Source: CAUSKK01 sp963532425 (GTDB lineage: Bacteria > Pseudomonadota > Gammaproteobacteria > Cardiobacteriales > Cardiobacteriaceae). Taken from it: a DNA stretch of 19,573 bases. The notes under the pieces are model-generated. The model had not been told where the DNA came from, did no database searches, and worked only from the letters and a program-made list of their open reading frames with translations. The position numbers and the translations under genes were made by a program. The stretch covers positions 1 through 19,573 of the forward strand of contig CAUSKK010000024.1 in NCBI GenBank assembly GCA_963532425.1. The letters are read 5' to 3'. Position 1 is the stretch's first letter, and every line of letters starts with the position of its first letter. This document shows, one piece after another, positions 7,215 through 14,593 of the stretch.

Positions 7215-8582
7215 ATGACACGACACGTTGAACTGCTGGCTCCGGCCGGCTCGCTCAAAACCATGCGCTATGCCTTCGCCTACGGCGCCGATGCCGTCTA
7301 TGCCGGGGCGGCGCGCTATTCCCTGCGCATGCGCGGCAACGAATTTAACGATGAGAATCTGAAAATCGCCATCGACGAGGCCCACGGCCAGGGCAAGCTG
7401 TTCTTTCTGACCGTCAATGCCATGCCGCACAACTACAAGCTACAGACGGCCGTGCGCGACCTGACCCCGACGCTCCAGGCCGGCCCCGACGCCTGCATCA
7501 TGTCCGACCCGGGCCTGATTATGCTGGTCAAGGACGCCTTCCCGGCCATGCCCATTCACCTGTCGGTGCAGGCCAATAGCATGAACTGGGCGTCGGTGAA
7601 GTTCTGGCAGCGCAACGGCGTCAGCCGCATCATTCTGTCCCGGGAGCTGTCCCTGGACGAAATCGCCGAAATCCGCCAGCAGTGCCCGGACATTGAGCTG
7701 GAAGTGTTCGTCCACGGCGCCCTCTGCATCGCCTATTCCGGCCGCTGCCTGCTCTCCGGCTACTTCAACAACCGCGACCCGAACCAGGGGGTGTGCAACA
7801 ACGCCTGCCGCTGGAAGTACAAAACCCACGGCGCCGAGGAGAACGCCGGCGATTTCATTCCCACCCCCGACCGCATCTTCGCGCCGGATTCGCTGCAGGG
7901 GCTGACGGCGGCCGGCCTGACCGACCCCAAGGACCGCCACCCGCTGGCCGACCAGACCTATTTCCTCGAGGACGTGCAGCGGCCCGGCGAGTACATGGAA
8001 ATCACCGAGGACGACCACGGCACCTACATCATGAACAGCCGCGACCTGCGCGCCATCGAGCACGTGGGCGAGCTGGTGAAAATCGGCGTGGACTGCCTGA
8101 AGATTGAGGGGCGCACCAAATCCCACTACTACACCGCCCGCACCAGCCAGCTCTACCGCCGCGCCATCGACGACGCCCTGGCCGGCCGGCCGTTCAATCC
8201 GGAGCTGAGTGTGGAGCTGGAGGGCCTGGCCAATCGCGGCTACACCGACGGCTTTTTCGTGCGCCGCCAGATTAAGGCCCAGCAGAACTACGCCACCGGC
8301 TCCTCCAATTCGGCCACCCAGCAGTTCGTCGGCGAGGTGCTGGACTATGACCCGGCCAGCGGCCTGGCCACGGTGGCGGTGAAAAACCAGTTCAAACGGG
8401 GCGACAGCCTGGAGGTCATCGACCCGCGCGGCAACTGGCTCACCCGGGTGGCCGACCTGCGCGACGCCGCCAGCGATGAGCCGCTGGAGGTGGCCAAGGG
8501 CAGCGGCTGGGTGGTGAAGGTGGCCGTGGGCGAAGTGGGCCCGCTGAGCCTGCTCGCCCGCAATCTGCCGGGGGCGGGCTAG
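7215..8582 (+). CDS. trhP: U32 family tRNA hydroxylation protein TrhP (YegQ)
   Basis: TrhP takes part in prephenate-dependent hydroxylation of uridine 34 in tRNAs, giving 5-hydroxyuridine, the precursor of cmo5U and mcmo5U. The product is 455 residues. It begins ELLAPAGSLKTMRYAFAYGADAVYAG, the U32 N-terminal signature. The U32 cysteine motif EVFVHGALCIAYSGRCLLSGYF follows, with further Cys in GVCNNACRW that are likely Fe-S ligands. The later blocks QRPGEYMEI, HGTYIMNSRDLRAI, LKIEGRTKS and ANRGYTDGF match E. coli YegQ closely. The ATG at 7215 is preferred; a TTG at 7203 would add four residues but lies inside the T-run of the preceding terminator. It is convergent with norB, and array 2 lies between them. 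Confidence 0.93.
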   Translation: MTRHVELLAPAGSLKTMRYAFAYGADAVYAGAARYSLRMRGNEFNDENLKIAIDEAHGQGKLFFLTVNAMPHNYKLQTAVRDLTPTLQAGPDACIMSDPGLIMLVKDAFPAMPIHLSVQANSMNWASVKFWQRNGVSRIILSRELSLDEIAEIRQQCPDIELEVFVHGALCIAYSGRCLLSGYFNNRDPNQGVCNNACRWKYKTHGAEENAGDFIPTPDRIFAPDSLQGLTAAGLTDPKDRHPLADQTYFLEDVQRPGEYMEITEDDHGTYIMNSRDLRAIEHVGELVKIGVDCLKIEGRTKSHYYTARTSQLYRRAIDDALAGRPFNPELSVELEGLANRGYTDGFFVRRQIKAQQNYATGSSNSATQQFVGEVLDYDPASGLATVAVKNQFKRGDSLEVIDPRGNWLTRVADLRDAASDEPLEVAKGSGWVVKVAVGEVGPLSLLARNLPGAG

Positions 8583-8740
8583 TGCGGAAGAATCGCTGGC
8601 CGCGCCTCGAGCGGAACCGGCGCCCCAACGCCCCCCCCGGGCGGCGCTGGTGGAATTTCATCATGACCTGCATTTGGGCCGGCTCAAGGTTTATGCCAAT
8701 GGGGCGGAATTCCTCGCCGACTGGGAAGCCAAGGCCTAGA
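8583..8740 (+). other. unassigned stretch with a possible short ORF or gene remnant
   Basis: Between the trhP stop and its terminator, one frame stays open from trhP to a TAG at 8738-8740. It encodes a protein-like ending (VEFHHDLHLGRLKVYANGAE, then FLADWEAKA) but has no ATG; the nearest candidate is GTG at 8650 without a good ribosome binding site. A second frame starts with a GTG at 8582 overlapping the trhP stop and gives an Arg-rich 56-residue peptide. The first frame looks more protein-like. It could be the tail of a decayed gene, a small protein, or a frameshifted extension of trhP. I do not recognise it. Confidence 0.25.
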
Positions 8741-8761
8741 CGGCAGGAATAAACCCGCCGT

Positions 8762-8804
8762 GCGCCGGGCTCTGGGGGATTGCCCCGGGCCCGGCGCTTT
8801 TTTT
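8762..8804 (+). terminator. trhP intrinsic terminator
   Basis: The arms GCGCCGGGC (8762-8770) and GCCCGGCGC (8789-8797) form a perfect 9 bp stem. The loop can itself pair (CTGGGG with CCCCGG). Seven T follow (8798-8804). It contains no GAAGCGCTTC core and marks the left border of array 2, which starts within ten bases. Confidence 0.9.
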
Positions 8805-8970
8805 ATGGGGGCAGCGCTTCAATCCTCCGGCCTTCCGGAGGGAAGCGCTTCAGCCCAGGCAGGAGCTAACGAAGCGCTTCGGTTCCGTCAGCCTGGACGC
8901 TTCGCTCTAAAAAGGGGCGGGCCGGGGAAGCGCTTCGGTCGGGGAAGCTGGCCCGGCTGGGATTGAAGCG

Positions 8971-9121
8971 CTTCTTCCCAGTGAAGCGCTTTGCTGTGGC
9001 CGGCTTGCTGGGAAGAATTTTTTCAACCGGCAGCGCTTCCCCCTAGTGAAGTGCTCCTCTGTTGCCGGCTTGCTGGGAAGAAGCTTTTCAGCCGGAAGCG
9101 CTTCTTCCCAGTGAAGCGCTT
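8971..9121. repeat. 65 bp tandem repeat inside array 2
   Basis: Units begin at 8971, 9036 and 9101. The first two are full length and about 80 percent identical by my alignment. They share the central block GCCGGCTTGCTGGGAAGAA, and each holds two cores 18 bp apart. The third is partial (about 21 bp). The periodic 47/18 bp alternation of cores here follows from this duplication. Confidence 0.85.
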
Positions 9122-9361
9122 CGTTCTGGAGCCGCCGTTTAGCTGGAAGCGCTTCCGGCTTTGGAAATAGTCCCTTTTTCTTCTAGTCCTACCTAGCGAA
9201 GCGCTTCGCTCTGGAATGCGGTTTAAGCCGTTACAGCCTTTGAGATTGAAGCGCTGTTCCGTCCAGCTAGAGGAAGCGCTTCCCTTTTCTCGTTCCAATA
9301 ACTGGAGGCCCAGCCAACCGAAGCGCTTCGCTCTGGAATTAGGTCAAGGTTGAAGCGCTTC

Positions 9362-9411
9362 CCTCTGAAATCCCGTGTTGCTCCGCTGGGCTAGAAAATC
9401 GAAGCGCTTCC
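9362..9411. repeat. diverged 49 bp repeat, copy 1
   Basis: The segment CTGAAATCCCGTGTTGCT, then GCTGGG, then a core, recurs at 10244-10294 with scattered substitutions. The shared spacer again points to duplication of units larger than the palindrome. Confidence 0.7.
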
Positions 9412-10243
9412 TTCGGGAGGGCGAAAACCTCAGTCGGCTGAAAAGAGCCCTTGCGGGGCGAAGCGCTTCGTTCTGGAGAAATCCATCGGTTCAGCCCGAG
9501 GCGCTTCCCTCGCAACGAGCCCTAAACCGGGCCAGGGCGAAATTGAAGTGCTTCGGTGTCAGCGGCTTAGGCACTAGGTCAGTGAGAAGGGGGCTGGAAG
9601 AAGCGCTTCGGCCGGGTCAGCCTTTGGGATTGAAGCGCTCCCCGGTTACTGGCTTTCTGGGAAGGAAGCGCTTCGTTGGTAACGAGTCTTTGCCTTTGAC
9701 CCTCCACCGACCGATTTTTCCGTTCTGCCGATTGAAAGGCCAGCCGGGCCGAGCGCTTCGGTCATTCGGCCGGCGCCGAAGCGCTTCGTTTTTCCAGCCC
9801 ACTGGACCGGAAGCACTTCCGGCGGGCGCGCCAGGGAAATCTTTGGCCTGGGTTTTCTGGTGGGAACAGGTGAAGCGCTTCGTCTGTTCAGCGGGTCGGC
9901 CCGGGGATTTGATTAAACCAAGCCGAAGCGCTTCCTTCTGAACCCACCGGCCGAAGCGCTTCCTGCTCTGAAATCGGATTTTGTCGCCGGCTAGAGGCCT
10001 AGCGGGAAGCGCTTCGTTCTATAAAAATACCTCTAGGGCGGGCCGGGGCCGCAAATGTCTTTGCCGACGATAAAGCGCTTCCCCCATTGCCGCTCTTCTG
10101 GGAAGGAAGCGCTTCGCTGGGAACCGCCTTCAGTTTTCCTTTGCCCCGGCCTCGGTGGTTGAAAGCTCCGCCGGCCGAAGCGCTTCGCTTTTATTGGCCT
10201 TTGAGTGGGAAGCGCTTCCCAGGGCCGAGAGGGTGAAGCGCTT

Positions 10244-10294
10244 CGTTGTGAAATCCCGGGTGGCTTTGCTGGGTCGGAAATCCGAAGCGCTTCC
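10244..10294. repeat. diverged 49 bp repeat, copy 2
   Basis: Diverged copy of the segment at 9362-9411 (GTGAAATCCCGGGTGGCT, then GCTGGG, then a core). It lies about 880 bp away in the same orientation. Confidence 0.7.
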
Positions 10295-10493
10295 CCCTTT
10301 TGCAGTTGCCGCCCCTTGAAGAAAGACGGTCAGCCGGTCCTGCCGCCCCAACGGCTTCACAGCGCCCAGTCAAGCTAAAGCGCTTCATTCTGGGGCAATT
10401 GGTCTGGTCAGGCTGAAGCGCTTCGGTTAGGGCAGCTTCTGGGCTTGAAGCGCTTCGTTCTCGGCGGCCGGCTTTTTCAGGATTTGTGCCCAC

Positions 10494-10518
10494 AAAAAAG
10501 CCCCCTTCCGGGGGCTTT
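10494..10518 (-). terminator. norB intrinsic terminator
   Basis: On the minus strand AAAGCCCCC (10518-10510) pairs with GGGGGCTTT (10505-10497), loop GGAA, and continues into T residues to 10494. It lies 27 bases after the norB stop and forms the right border of array 2. Confidence 0.9.
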
Positions 10519-10544
10519 GTCTGGGCTAGGCCATTGCTTGATGG

Positions 10545-12899
10545 TTATTTACCCAGTTCGGTGGGGTTGCTGGTTTCCGCCACCGGAGCCGGTTTACGAC
10601 CAAAGAAAATGGCCATAACCTTCGGCAGGAAGCCCTTGATGGGGGCGTTGCCGTCCTCGGGCTCCTGGTGGTTGAGACCGCGCCACACTTCAATCAGGTA
10701 CATGATGGCACCGGCAATCAGAATGACGTCGCCAATGGTACGAATCCAGCGCAGGCTAACCAGAATGTCCGATTGCATGAAGGTTTCACCGCGTGCATAC
10801 CAGAGACCGTGGGTAATAGTGGCGTGGGCCTGGATGATACCGATGGGCAGCAGCGAGGCAAACAGCATGAAGGCCAGACCCAGGTTCAGGCACCAGAAGG
10901 AAGCGAACATCCATTTCTGGTTAAAGCGGTAGGTGGGCCGGATATAGCGCAGCACCATCAGCGCGAAGCCCAGCGCCAGGAAGCCATAGACGCCGAAGAG
11001 GGCGGCGTGGCCGTGGTTGGCGGTGGTATTCAGGCCCTGCAGGTAGTAGAGCGAAATCGGCGGGTTCACCAGGAAGCCGAAGACGCCGGCGCCCAGCATG
11101 TTCCAGAAGGCCACGGCAATGAAGAACGTCAGCGGCCAGCGCATCGGTTTCATCCATTCGGTTTTGCGTTGGTAGGTCCAGTTTTCGAAGGCGTCATAGC
11201 CGAGCAGCACCAGCGGAACCACTTCCAGCGCCGAGAACATCGCACCGACGGCCATGATGGGCGTGGTGGTACCGGAGAAGTAGAGGTGGTGGAAGGTGCC
11301 GGGGATACCGCCGAGCAGGAAGAGCATGGCCGCCATCAGCGCCGCACAGGTGGCCGCCCGTTTGTTGACCAGACCCAGGGAGCAGAAGACGAAGCCCATG
11401 GCCGAGGTGGCGAATACTTCGAAGAAGCCTTCCACCCACAGGTGCACCACCCACCAGCGCCAGTATTCCATGATGGACAGGTGCGTATGCTCGCCGTACA
11501 TCAGGGCCGGGGCGTAGAACAGACCGATGGCAATGGCGGCCAGGGTGAAGAGAATCAGCAGGTGATTATCTTCGCCTTTGCGCCGGATGGCCGTCCAGAT
11601 GCCGCGCAGCATCAGCACCAGCCAGAAGACCAGACCGATGAACAGTGCCAGCTGCCAGAGGCGGCCCAGCTCAACGAACTCATAGCCCTGGTGGCCGAAC
11701 CAGAAGTTGGCCGCGCCTTTCAGCCAGCCCTTCAGCGCCACGAACTGGCCAAGGAAGGAACCCACCACGACGATAATCAGCGCCCAGAAGAGCACATCGA
11801 CGCCGAGTTTCTGGAATTTGGGGTCCTGGCCGCCGTTGATGATGGGGACCAGGAAGAGGCCGGCGGCGAGAATGCCGGTGGCAATCCAGAAGATGGCCGA
11901 TTGAATGTGCCAGGTGCGGGTCAGGCTGTAGGGCAGAATGTCAGAGACGGGAATGCCGTAGAAATGCTGGCCTTCTAGGGTGTAGTGGGCTGTAAAGCCG
12001 CCCAGCAGCACCTGCACCACAAACAGTGCCGCCACCACCAGCACATATTTGGCCAGGGCTTTTTGCGACGGGGTCAATTTGACCAGGGTCAGCGGGTCAG
12101 CGTTGGGCGTAACCGGCTCCTCGTGGTCGTGCTTGGTGAAGAAGGCCCAAATCCAGATAACTGAACCCACGCCGAAAATTAGCGTAATCACCGAGGCCAA
12201 CGACCAAACCACGTTTTCGGCGGTGGGTTCGTTGCCAATCAGGCGTTCATGGGGCCAGTTGTTGGTATAGGTCATGTCCAAACCGGGCCGGTTGGTGCTG
12301 GCCGCCCAGGCGGACCAGAAGAAGAAGGCGTTCAGGTTTTTACGCGCTTCCGGGTCGGCCAGGGTGTTTTCCTTCATGGCGAAGGACTGGCGTGATTTCT
12401 GCAGCGTTTTGTCGTCGCCGAAGAGACGGTCGTAGTAGTCGCCAATTTCCTTGATGCTGGCGATGCGTTCCTTGCTCAGCACCACATTGCCGCTGTTTTG
12501 GTCATAGGTATTGGTGCGGAAGGCCACCTTGGCATCATAGATGAGCGGCTGCTGGTCGCGTTCGCTCAGCTCTTTGAAAGGCTTGCCGTGGGTTTCCTGG
12601 GCGCGCTTATCCAGCCAGGCTTCCACCTCGCGGTGAATCCAGTCGGCCGTCCAGTCCGGGGCTTGATAGGCGCCGTGGCCCCAAACGGAACCCACGGACA
12701 TGCCGCCGATGGAAAGCCAGGCGCTCTGGCCGTCCATAATATTTTGCTTGGTATAGACGACGCTGCCGTCTTCACTGACAAATTGCTCGGGGATAGGGGG
12801 CCGCTCGTTGTACACCTCTTTACCCAGGAAGCCGAGTAGGATAAAGGATGCGATAACGAGAACGCCCAGTATCGACCAGAGTCTTTTATAAGAGTTCAT
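10545..12899 (-). CDS. norB: quinol-dependent nitric oxide reductase (qNor)
   Basis: This integral inner-membrane enzyme reduces two NO to N2O using quinol. At 784 residues it is the single-subunit type: an N-terminal membrane helix, a periplasmic cytochrome-c-like region that lacks a CxxCH haem motif, and then the multi-helix NorB core. Ligands that can be read are H331 (TRTWHIQ, haem b), H486/E490/E494 (HLWVEGFFEVF, FeB site), H537/H538 (GTFHHLYF, FeB) and H629/H631 (NHGHAALFG, haems b3 and b). The ATG at 12899 is preferred because GGAGG lies five bases upstream; an in-frame ATG 102 bases further up would add an unlikely leader. The gene is divergent from aniA, as in Neisseria. It removes the NO made by AniA. 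Its leader has a terminator-like hairpin. Antisense open frames over this gene are shadows. Confidence 0.96.
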   Translation of the reverse strand: MNSYKRLWSILGVLVIASFILLGFLGKEVYNERPPIPEQFVSEDGSVVYTKQNIMDGQSAWLSIGGMSVGSVWGHGAYQAPDWTADWIHREVEAWLDKRAQETHGKPFKELSERDQQPLIYDAKVAFRTNTYDQNSGNVVLSKERIASIKEIGDYYDRLFGDDKTLQKSRQSFAMKENTLADPEARKNLNAFFFWSAWAASTNRPGLDMTYTNNWPHERLIGNEPTAENVVWSLASVITLIFGVGSVIWIWAFFTKHDHEEPVTPNADPLTLVKLTPSQKALAKYVLVVAALFVVQVLLGGFTAHYTLEGQHFYGIPVSDILPYSLTRTWHIQSAIFWIATGILAAGLFLVPIINGGQDPKFQKLGVDVLFWALIIVVVGSFLGQFVALKGWLKGAANFWFGHQGYEFVELGRLWQLALFIGLVFWLVLMLRGIWTAIRRKGEDNHLLILFTLAAIAIGLFYAPALMYGEHTHLSIMEYWRWWVVHLWVEGFFEVFATSAMGFVFCSLGLVNKRAATCAALMAAMLFLLGGIPGTFHHLYFSGTTTPIMAVGAMFSALEVVPLVLLGYDAFENWTYQRKTEWMKPMRWPLTFFIAVAFWNMLGAGVFGFLVNPPISLYYLQGLNTTANHGHAALFGVYGFLALGFALMVLRYIRPTYRFNQKWMFASFWCLNLGLAFMLFASLLPIGIIQAHATITHGLWYARGETFMQSDILVSLRWIRTIGDVILIAGAIMYLIEVWRGLNHQEPEDGNAPIKGFLPKVMAIFFGRKPAPVAETSNPTELGK

Positions 12900-13215
12900 A
12901 ATTGCCTCCGAAAAACAGAAAAAAAGCACGATTGTGCTTCCAGCAGGCAGGGCGCCTACTGTTTCCCGCAGGACAAATTTGCGGGCGCCGAATTTTACCA
13001 TTTTTTCCGGGGGCTACCGCCAGGAAAATAAAATTTTAGAAAGGATTCAGTCCGTTGATTAAACCAAATCATAATTGGTTTTTAATTGGTTTAATTTGAA
13101 AAAATCGAATGAACAAAGATTAATTTCTGCGGAAATTGGCCTATTAACATTTTTTAAATAAAATAGCCGGCAAAGTAGTTTCTCAACTCCTCTCAACAAC
13201 ACAATAAGGTGAATT
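12900..13215. promoter_or_regulatory. AT-rich divergent norB/aniA control region
   Basis: These 316 bases hold no gene and no GAAGCGCTTC core. A dyad AAACCAA (13061-13067) with TTGGTTT (13075-13081), plus a second TTGGTTT at 13086-13092 exactly 11 bp on, looks like a repressor or activator site placed on one face of the helix. A TAAAAT box on the minus strand (around 12965-12972) could serve norB. An AT-rich stretch at 13149-13164 could be the aniA -10 region. AAGGTG (13205-13210) is the aniA ribosome binding site. In related bacteria this region is controlled by FNR, NsrR and NarP; I see no convincing FNR dyad here. The regulator of the TTGGTTT sites is unknown. Confidence 0.5.
12919..12939 (-). 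promoter_or_regulatory. terminator-like hairpin in the norB leader
   Basis: On the minus strand AAGCAC pairs with GTGCTT around loop AATC and is followed by a run of T ending 19 bases before the norB ATG, just ahead of GGAGG. The stem is short (6 bp), so it may be a weak attenuator or a 5' stabilising hairpin. No gene upstream on this strand needs a terminator, because the neighbour is divergent. Confidence 0.45.
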
Positions 13216-14484
13216 ATGAAAAAAACGCTCATCAGTGGCGCTCTGTTAGCAGCTCTTTTCGGCGCTAATGTCCTGGCAGCTGACGCTGTAGTTTCCACCA
13301 CCGGCGGTCTGCCCGGCTATGAAGTTGGCACCGAATTGCCCGCCGATTTCGACCAATTGGAACGGGTTAAAGTTAAATTGGTGAAACCGCCATTTGTCCA
13401 TGAGCACAGTCTGGAAACCCCAGCCAAACCTCGGGTGGTTCAATTTGAAATGACCATCAAAGAAAAAGAAATCGAGGTTGAGCCGGGCGTTTTCATGTGG
13501 GCGTTTGCCTTTGACGATTCCGTTCCAGGCCCGCTGATGGTGGTTCACGAAGGCGACTATGTGGAGCTGACGCTGAAAAACGATTCCAGCAACAAACTGG
13601 TTCACAACATTGACTTCCACGCCTCCACCGGCGCTCTGGGTGGCGGTAACCTGACCCACGTTATGCCCGGTCAGGAAGTGGTGCTGCTGTGGAAAGCTAC
13701 CAAACCCGGCGCCCACATCTATCACTGCGCCCCCGGTGGTCTGATGATTCCCTGGCACGTGGTCCATGGTATGAACGGTGCTGTGGTGGTTCTGCCTAAG
13801 GGCGGTCTGAAAGACAAAGATGGCAACCCGCTGAAATACGATAAAGCCTTCTACATTGGTGAGCAGGATTTCTACATTCCTAAAGATGAAAAAGGCAAGT
13901 ACAAACGCTATGCCCGGGCTGACCAGAGCTTCGCCGATGACATCAAAGTCATGAATGCCCTGACCCCGACCCACATTGTTTTTGGTGAGCGTAAAGGTGC
14001 CTACACCGGCGAAAATGCTCTGACGGCCAAAGTGGGTGAAACCGTCATGTTCTACCACTCTCAGGCTAACCGCTACAGCTATCCGCACCTGATTGGTGGC
14101 CACGGCGAGTATGTGTGGGAACGCGGCAACCTGGCCGATAAACCAGCTCAGGATTTGGAAACCTGGAGCATTGCTGCTGGCTCTGCTGGCGCGGCTATGT
14201 ACACCTTTAAACAGCCGGGTGTTTACGTTTACCTGAACCACAACCTGATTGAAGGCGTGAGCCTGGGGGCTCTGGCTCAGGTTAAGGTCGATGGTAAATG
14301 GAACAACGAGCTGATGAAACAGACCGTTCCTCCTCATGCCAGCGAAGGTGCCAAGGAGCAGAAAGGTAAAGAAAGCGACTTTATCCCGAAAGAAGCTCAG
14401 GACATGGAAAAAGGCGCCGCCAAGAAAGAGGGCGACAAGGCCGATAAGAAAGAAGAGGCCAAAAAAGAAGAAGCTAAAAAATAA
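13216..14484 (+). CDS. aniA: copper-containing nitrite reductase (AniA/NirK)
   Basis: This enzyme reduces nitrite to NO in the periplasm and works as a trimer with type 1 and type 2 copper. The product is 422 residues with a Sec signal peptide ending near A21 (NVLA/ADA); there is no lipobox Cys, unlike Neisseria AniA. Two cupredoxin domains are visible. Type 1 copper ligands are H130, C171, H181 and M186 (HNIDFH, IYHCAPGG, WHVVHGMNG). Type 2 ligands are H135, H170 and H342 (YLNHNLIEG), and the catalytic pair is D133 and H291 (PHLIGGHG). After residue about 372 there is a tail of some 50 residues rich in Lys, Glu and Ala, ending KKEEAKKEEAKK, which is not part of the core enzyme. Codons (GGT, GCT, AAA, CTG) are less GC-rich than in leuA or acnB, suggesting high expression. 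AAGGTG precedes the ATG. Confidence 0.97.
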   Translation: MKKTLISGALLAALFGANVLAADAVVSTTGGLPGYEVGTELPADFDQLERVKVKLVKPPFVHEHSLETPAKPRVVQFEMTIKEKEIEVEPGVFMWAFAFDDSVPGPLMVVHEGDYVELTLKNDSSNKLVHNIDFHASTGALGGGNLTHVMPGQEVVLLWKATKPGAHIYHCAPGGLMIPWHVVHGMNGAVVVLPKGGLKDKDGNPLKYDKAFYIGEQDFYIPKDEKGKYKRYARADQSFADDIKVMNALTPTHIVFGERKGAYTGENALTAKVGETVMFYHSQANRYSYPHLIGGHGEYVWERGNLADKPAQDLETWSIAAGSAGAAMYTFKQPGVYVYLNHNLIEGVSLGALAQVKVDGKWNNELMKQTVPPHASEGAKEQKGKESDFIPKEAQDMEKGAAKKEGDKADKKEEAKKEEAKK

Positions 14485-14507
14485 TTTAGCGCTTCCACTC
14501 CCATACC

Positions 14508-14533
14508 AACGGCGAACCTCTGGGTTCGCCGTT
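14508..14533 (+). terminator. hairpin after aniA
   Basis: The arms AACGGCGAACC (14508-14518) and GGTTCGCCGTT (14523-14533) form a perfect 11 bp stem with a 4-base loop, but no T-run follows. It could be a 3' mRNA stabiliser that makes aniA mRNA more abundant than the downstream genes, or a processing or Rho-linked site. A partial core (AGCGCTTCC) lies just before it at 14488. Confidence 0.55.
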
Positions 14534-14537
14534 AGTG

Positions 14538-14543
14538 TATAAT
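14538..14543 (+). promoter_or_regulatory. possible -10 box for the sco-tlpA/pcuA pair
   Basis: A perfect TATAAT follows the aniA hairpin and lies about 50 bases before the next start. I find no good -35 hexamer at 16-18 bp, so it may need an activator or may not be used; readthrough from aniA is the alternative. Confidence 0.35.
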
Positions 14544-14593
14544 GAAGAAGGAATTACTTTCACCGGTACTCATCAAATTTAAAGGAGACGATG

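Larger units (their letters stand above)
8805..10493. repeat. GAAGCGCTTC palindrome array 2 (about 39 cores)
   Basis: This is a second gene-free stretch filled with the same palindrome. Exact copies start near 8842, 8871, 8927, 8965, 9095, 9113, 9146, 9198, 9273, 9320, 9352, 9401, 9460, 9600, 9665, 9778, 9872, 9925, 9953, 10006, 10106, 10177, 10209, 10235, 10284, 10415 and 10447. Variants occur near 8811, 8983, 9030, 9048, 9248, 9498, 9545, 9632, 9751, 9810, 10072 and 10377. Common start-to-start distances are 32-34 bp and 47-49 bp. Recurring flanks are GATTG before the core and GTTCTGGA or GCTCTGGA after it. The motif CGGGCCGGGG occurs at 8918 and 10039, and also at 1183 and 2081 in array 1. 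Like array 1, it occupies the space between two facing terminators (trhP and norB). Confidence 0.95.

Noticed and set aside
9375..9941. 188-codon open frame in array 2
   Set aside because: Same cause: the product is a string of array-derived EAL, KRF and SAS motifs with no sign of a real protein.
8805..10493. Integron attC array or insertion-sequence remnants
   Set aside because: No integrase, no cassette genes, no terminal inverted repeats of transposon length and no transposase fragments in any frame.
10668..11978. 436-codon plus-strand frame over norB
   Set aside because: Antisense shadow; the norB strand carries all haem and iron ligands of the enzyme family.
13096..13109. FNR box at TTGAA-AAAA-TCGAA
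   Set aside because: Only the first half resembles TTGAT; the second half mismatches ATCAA at three positions, so the support is too weak.
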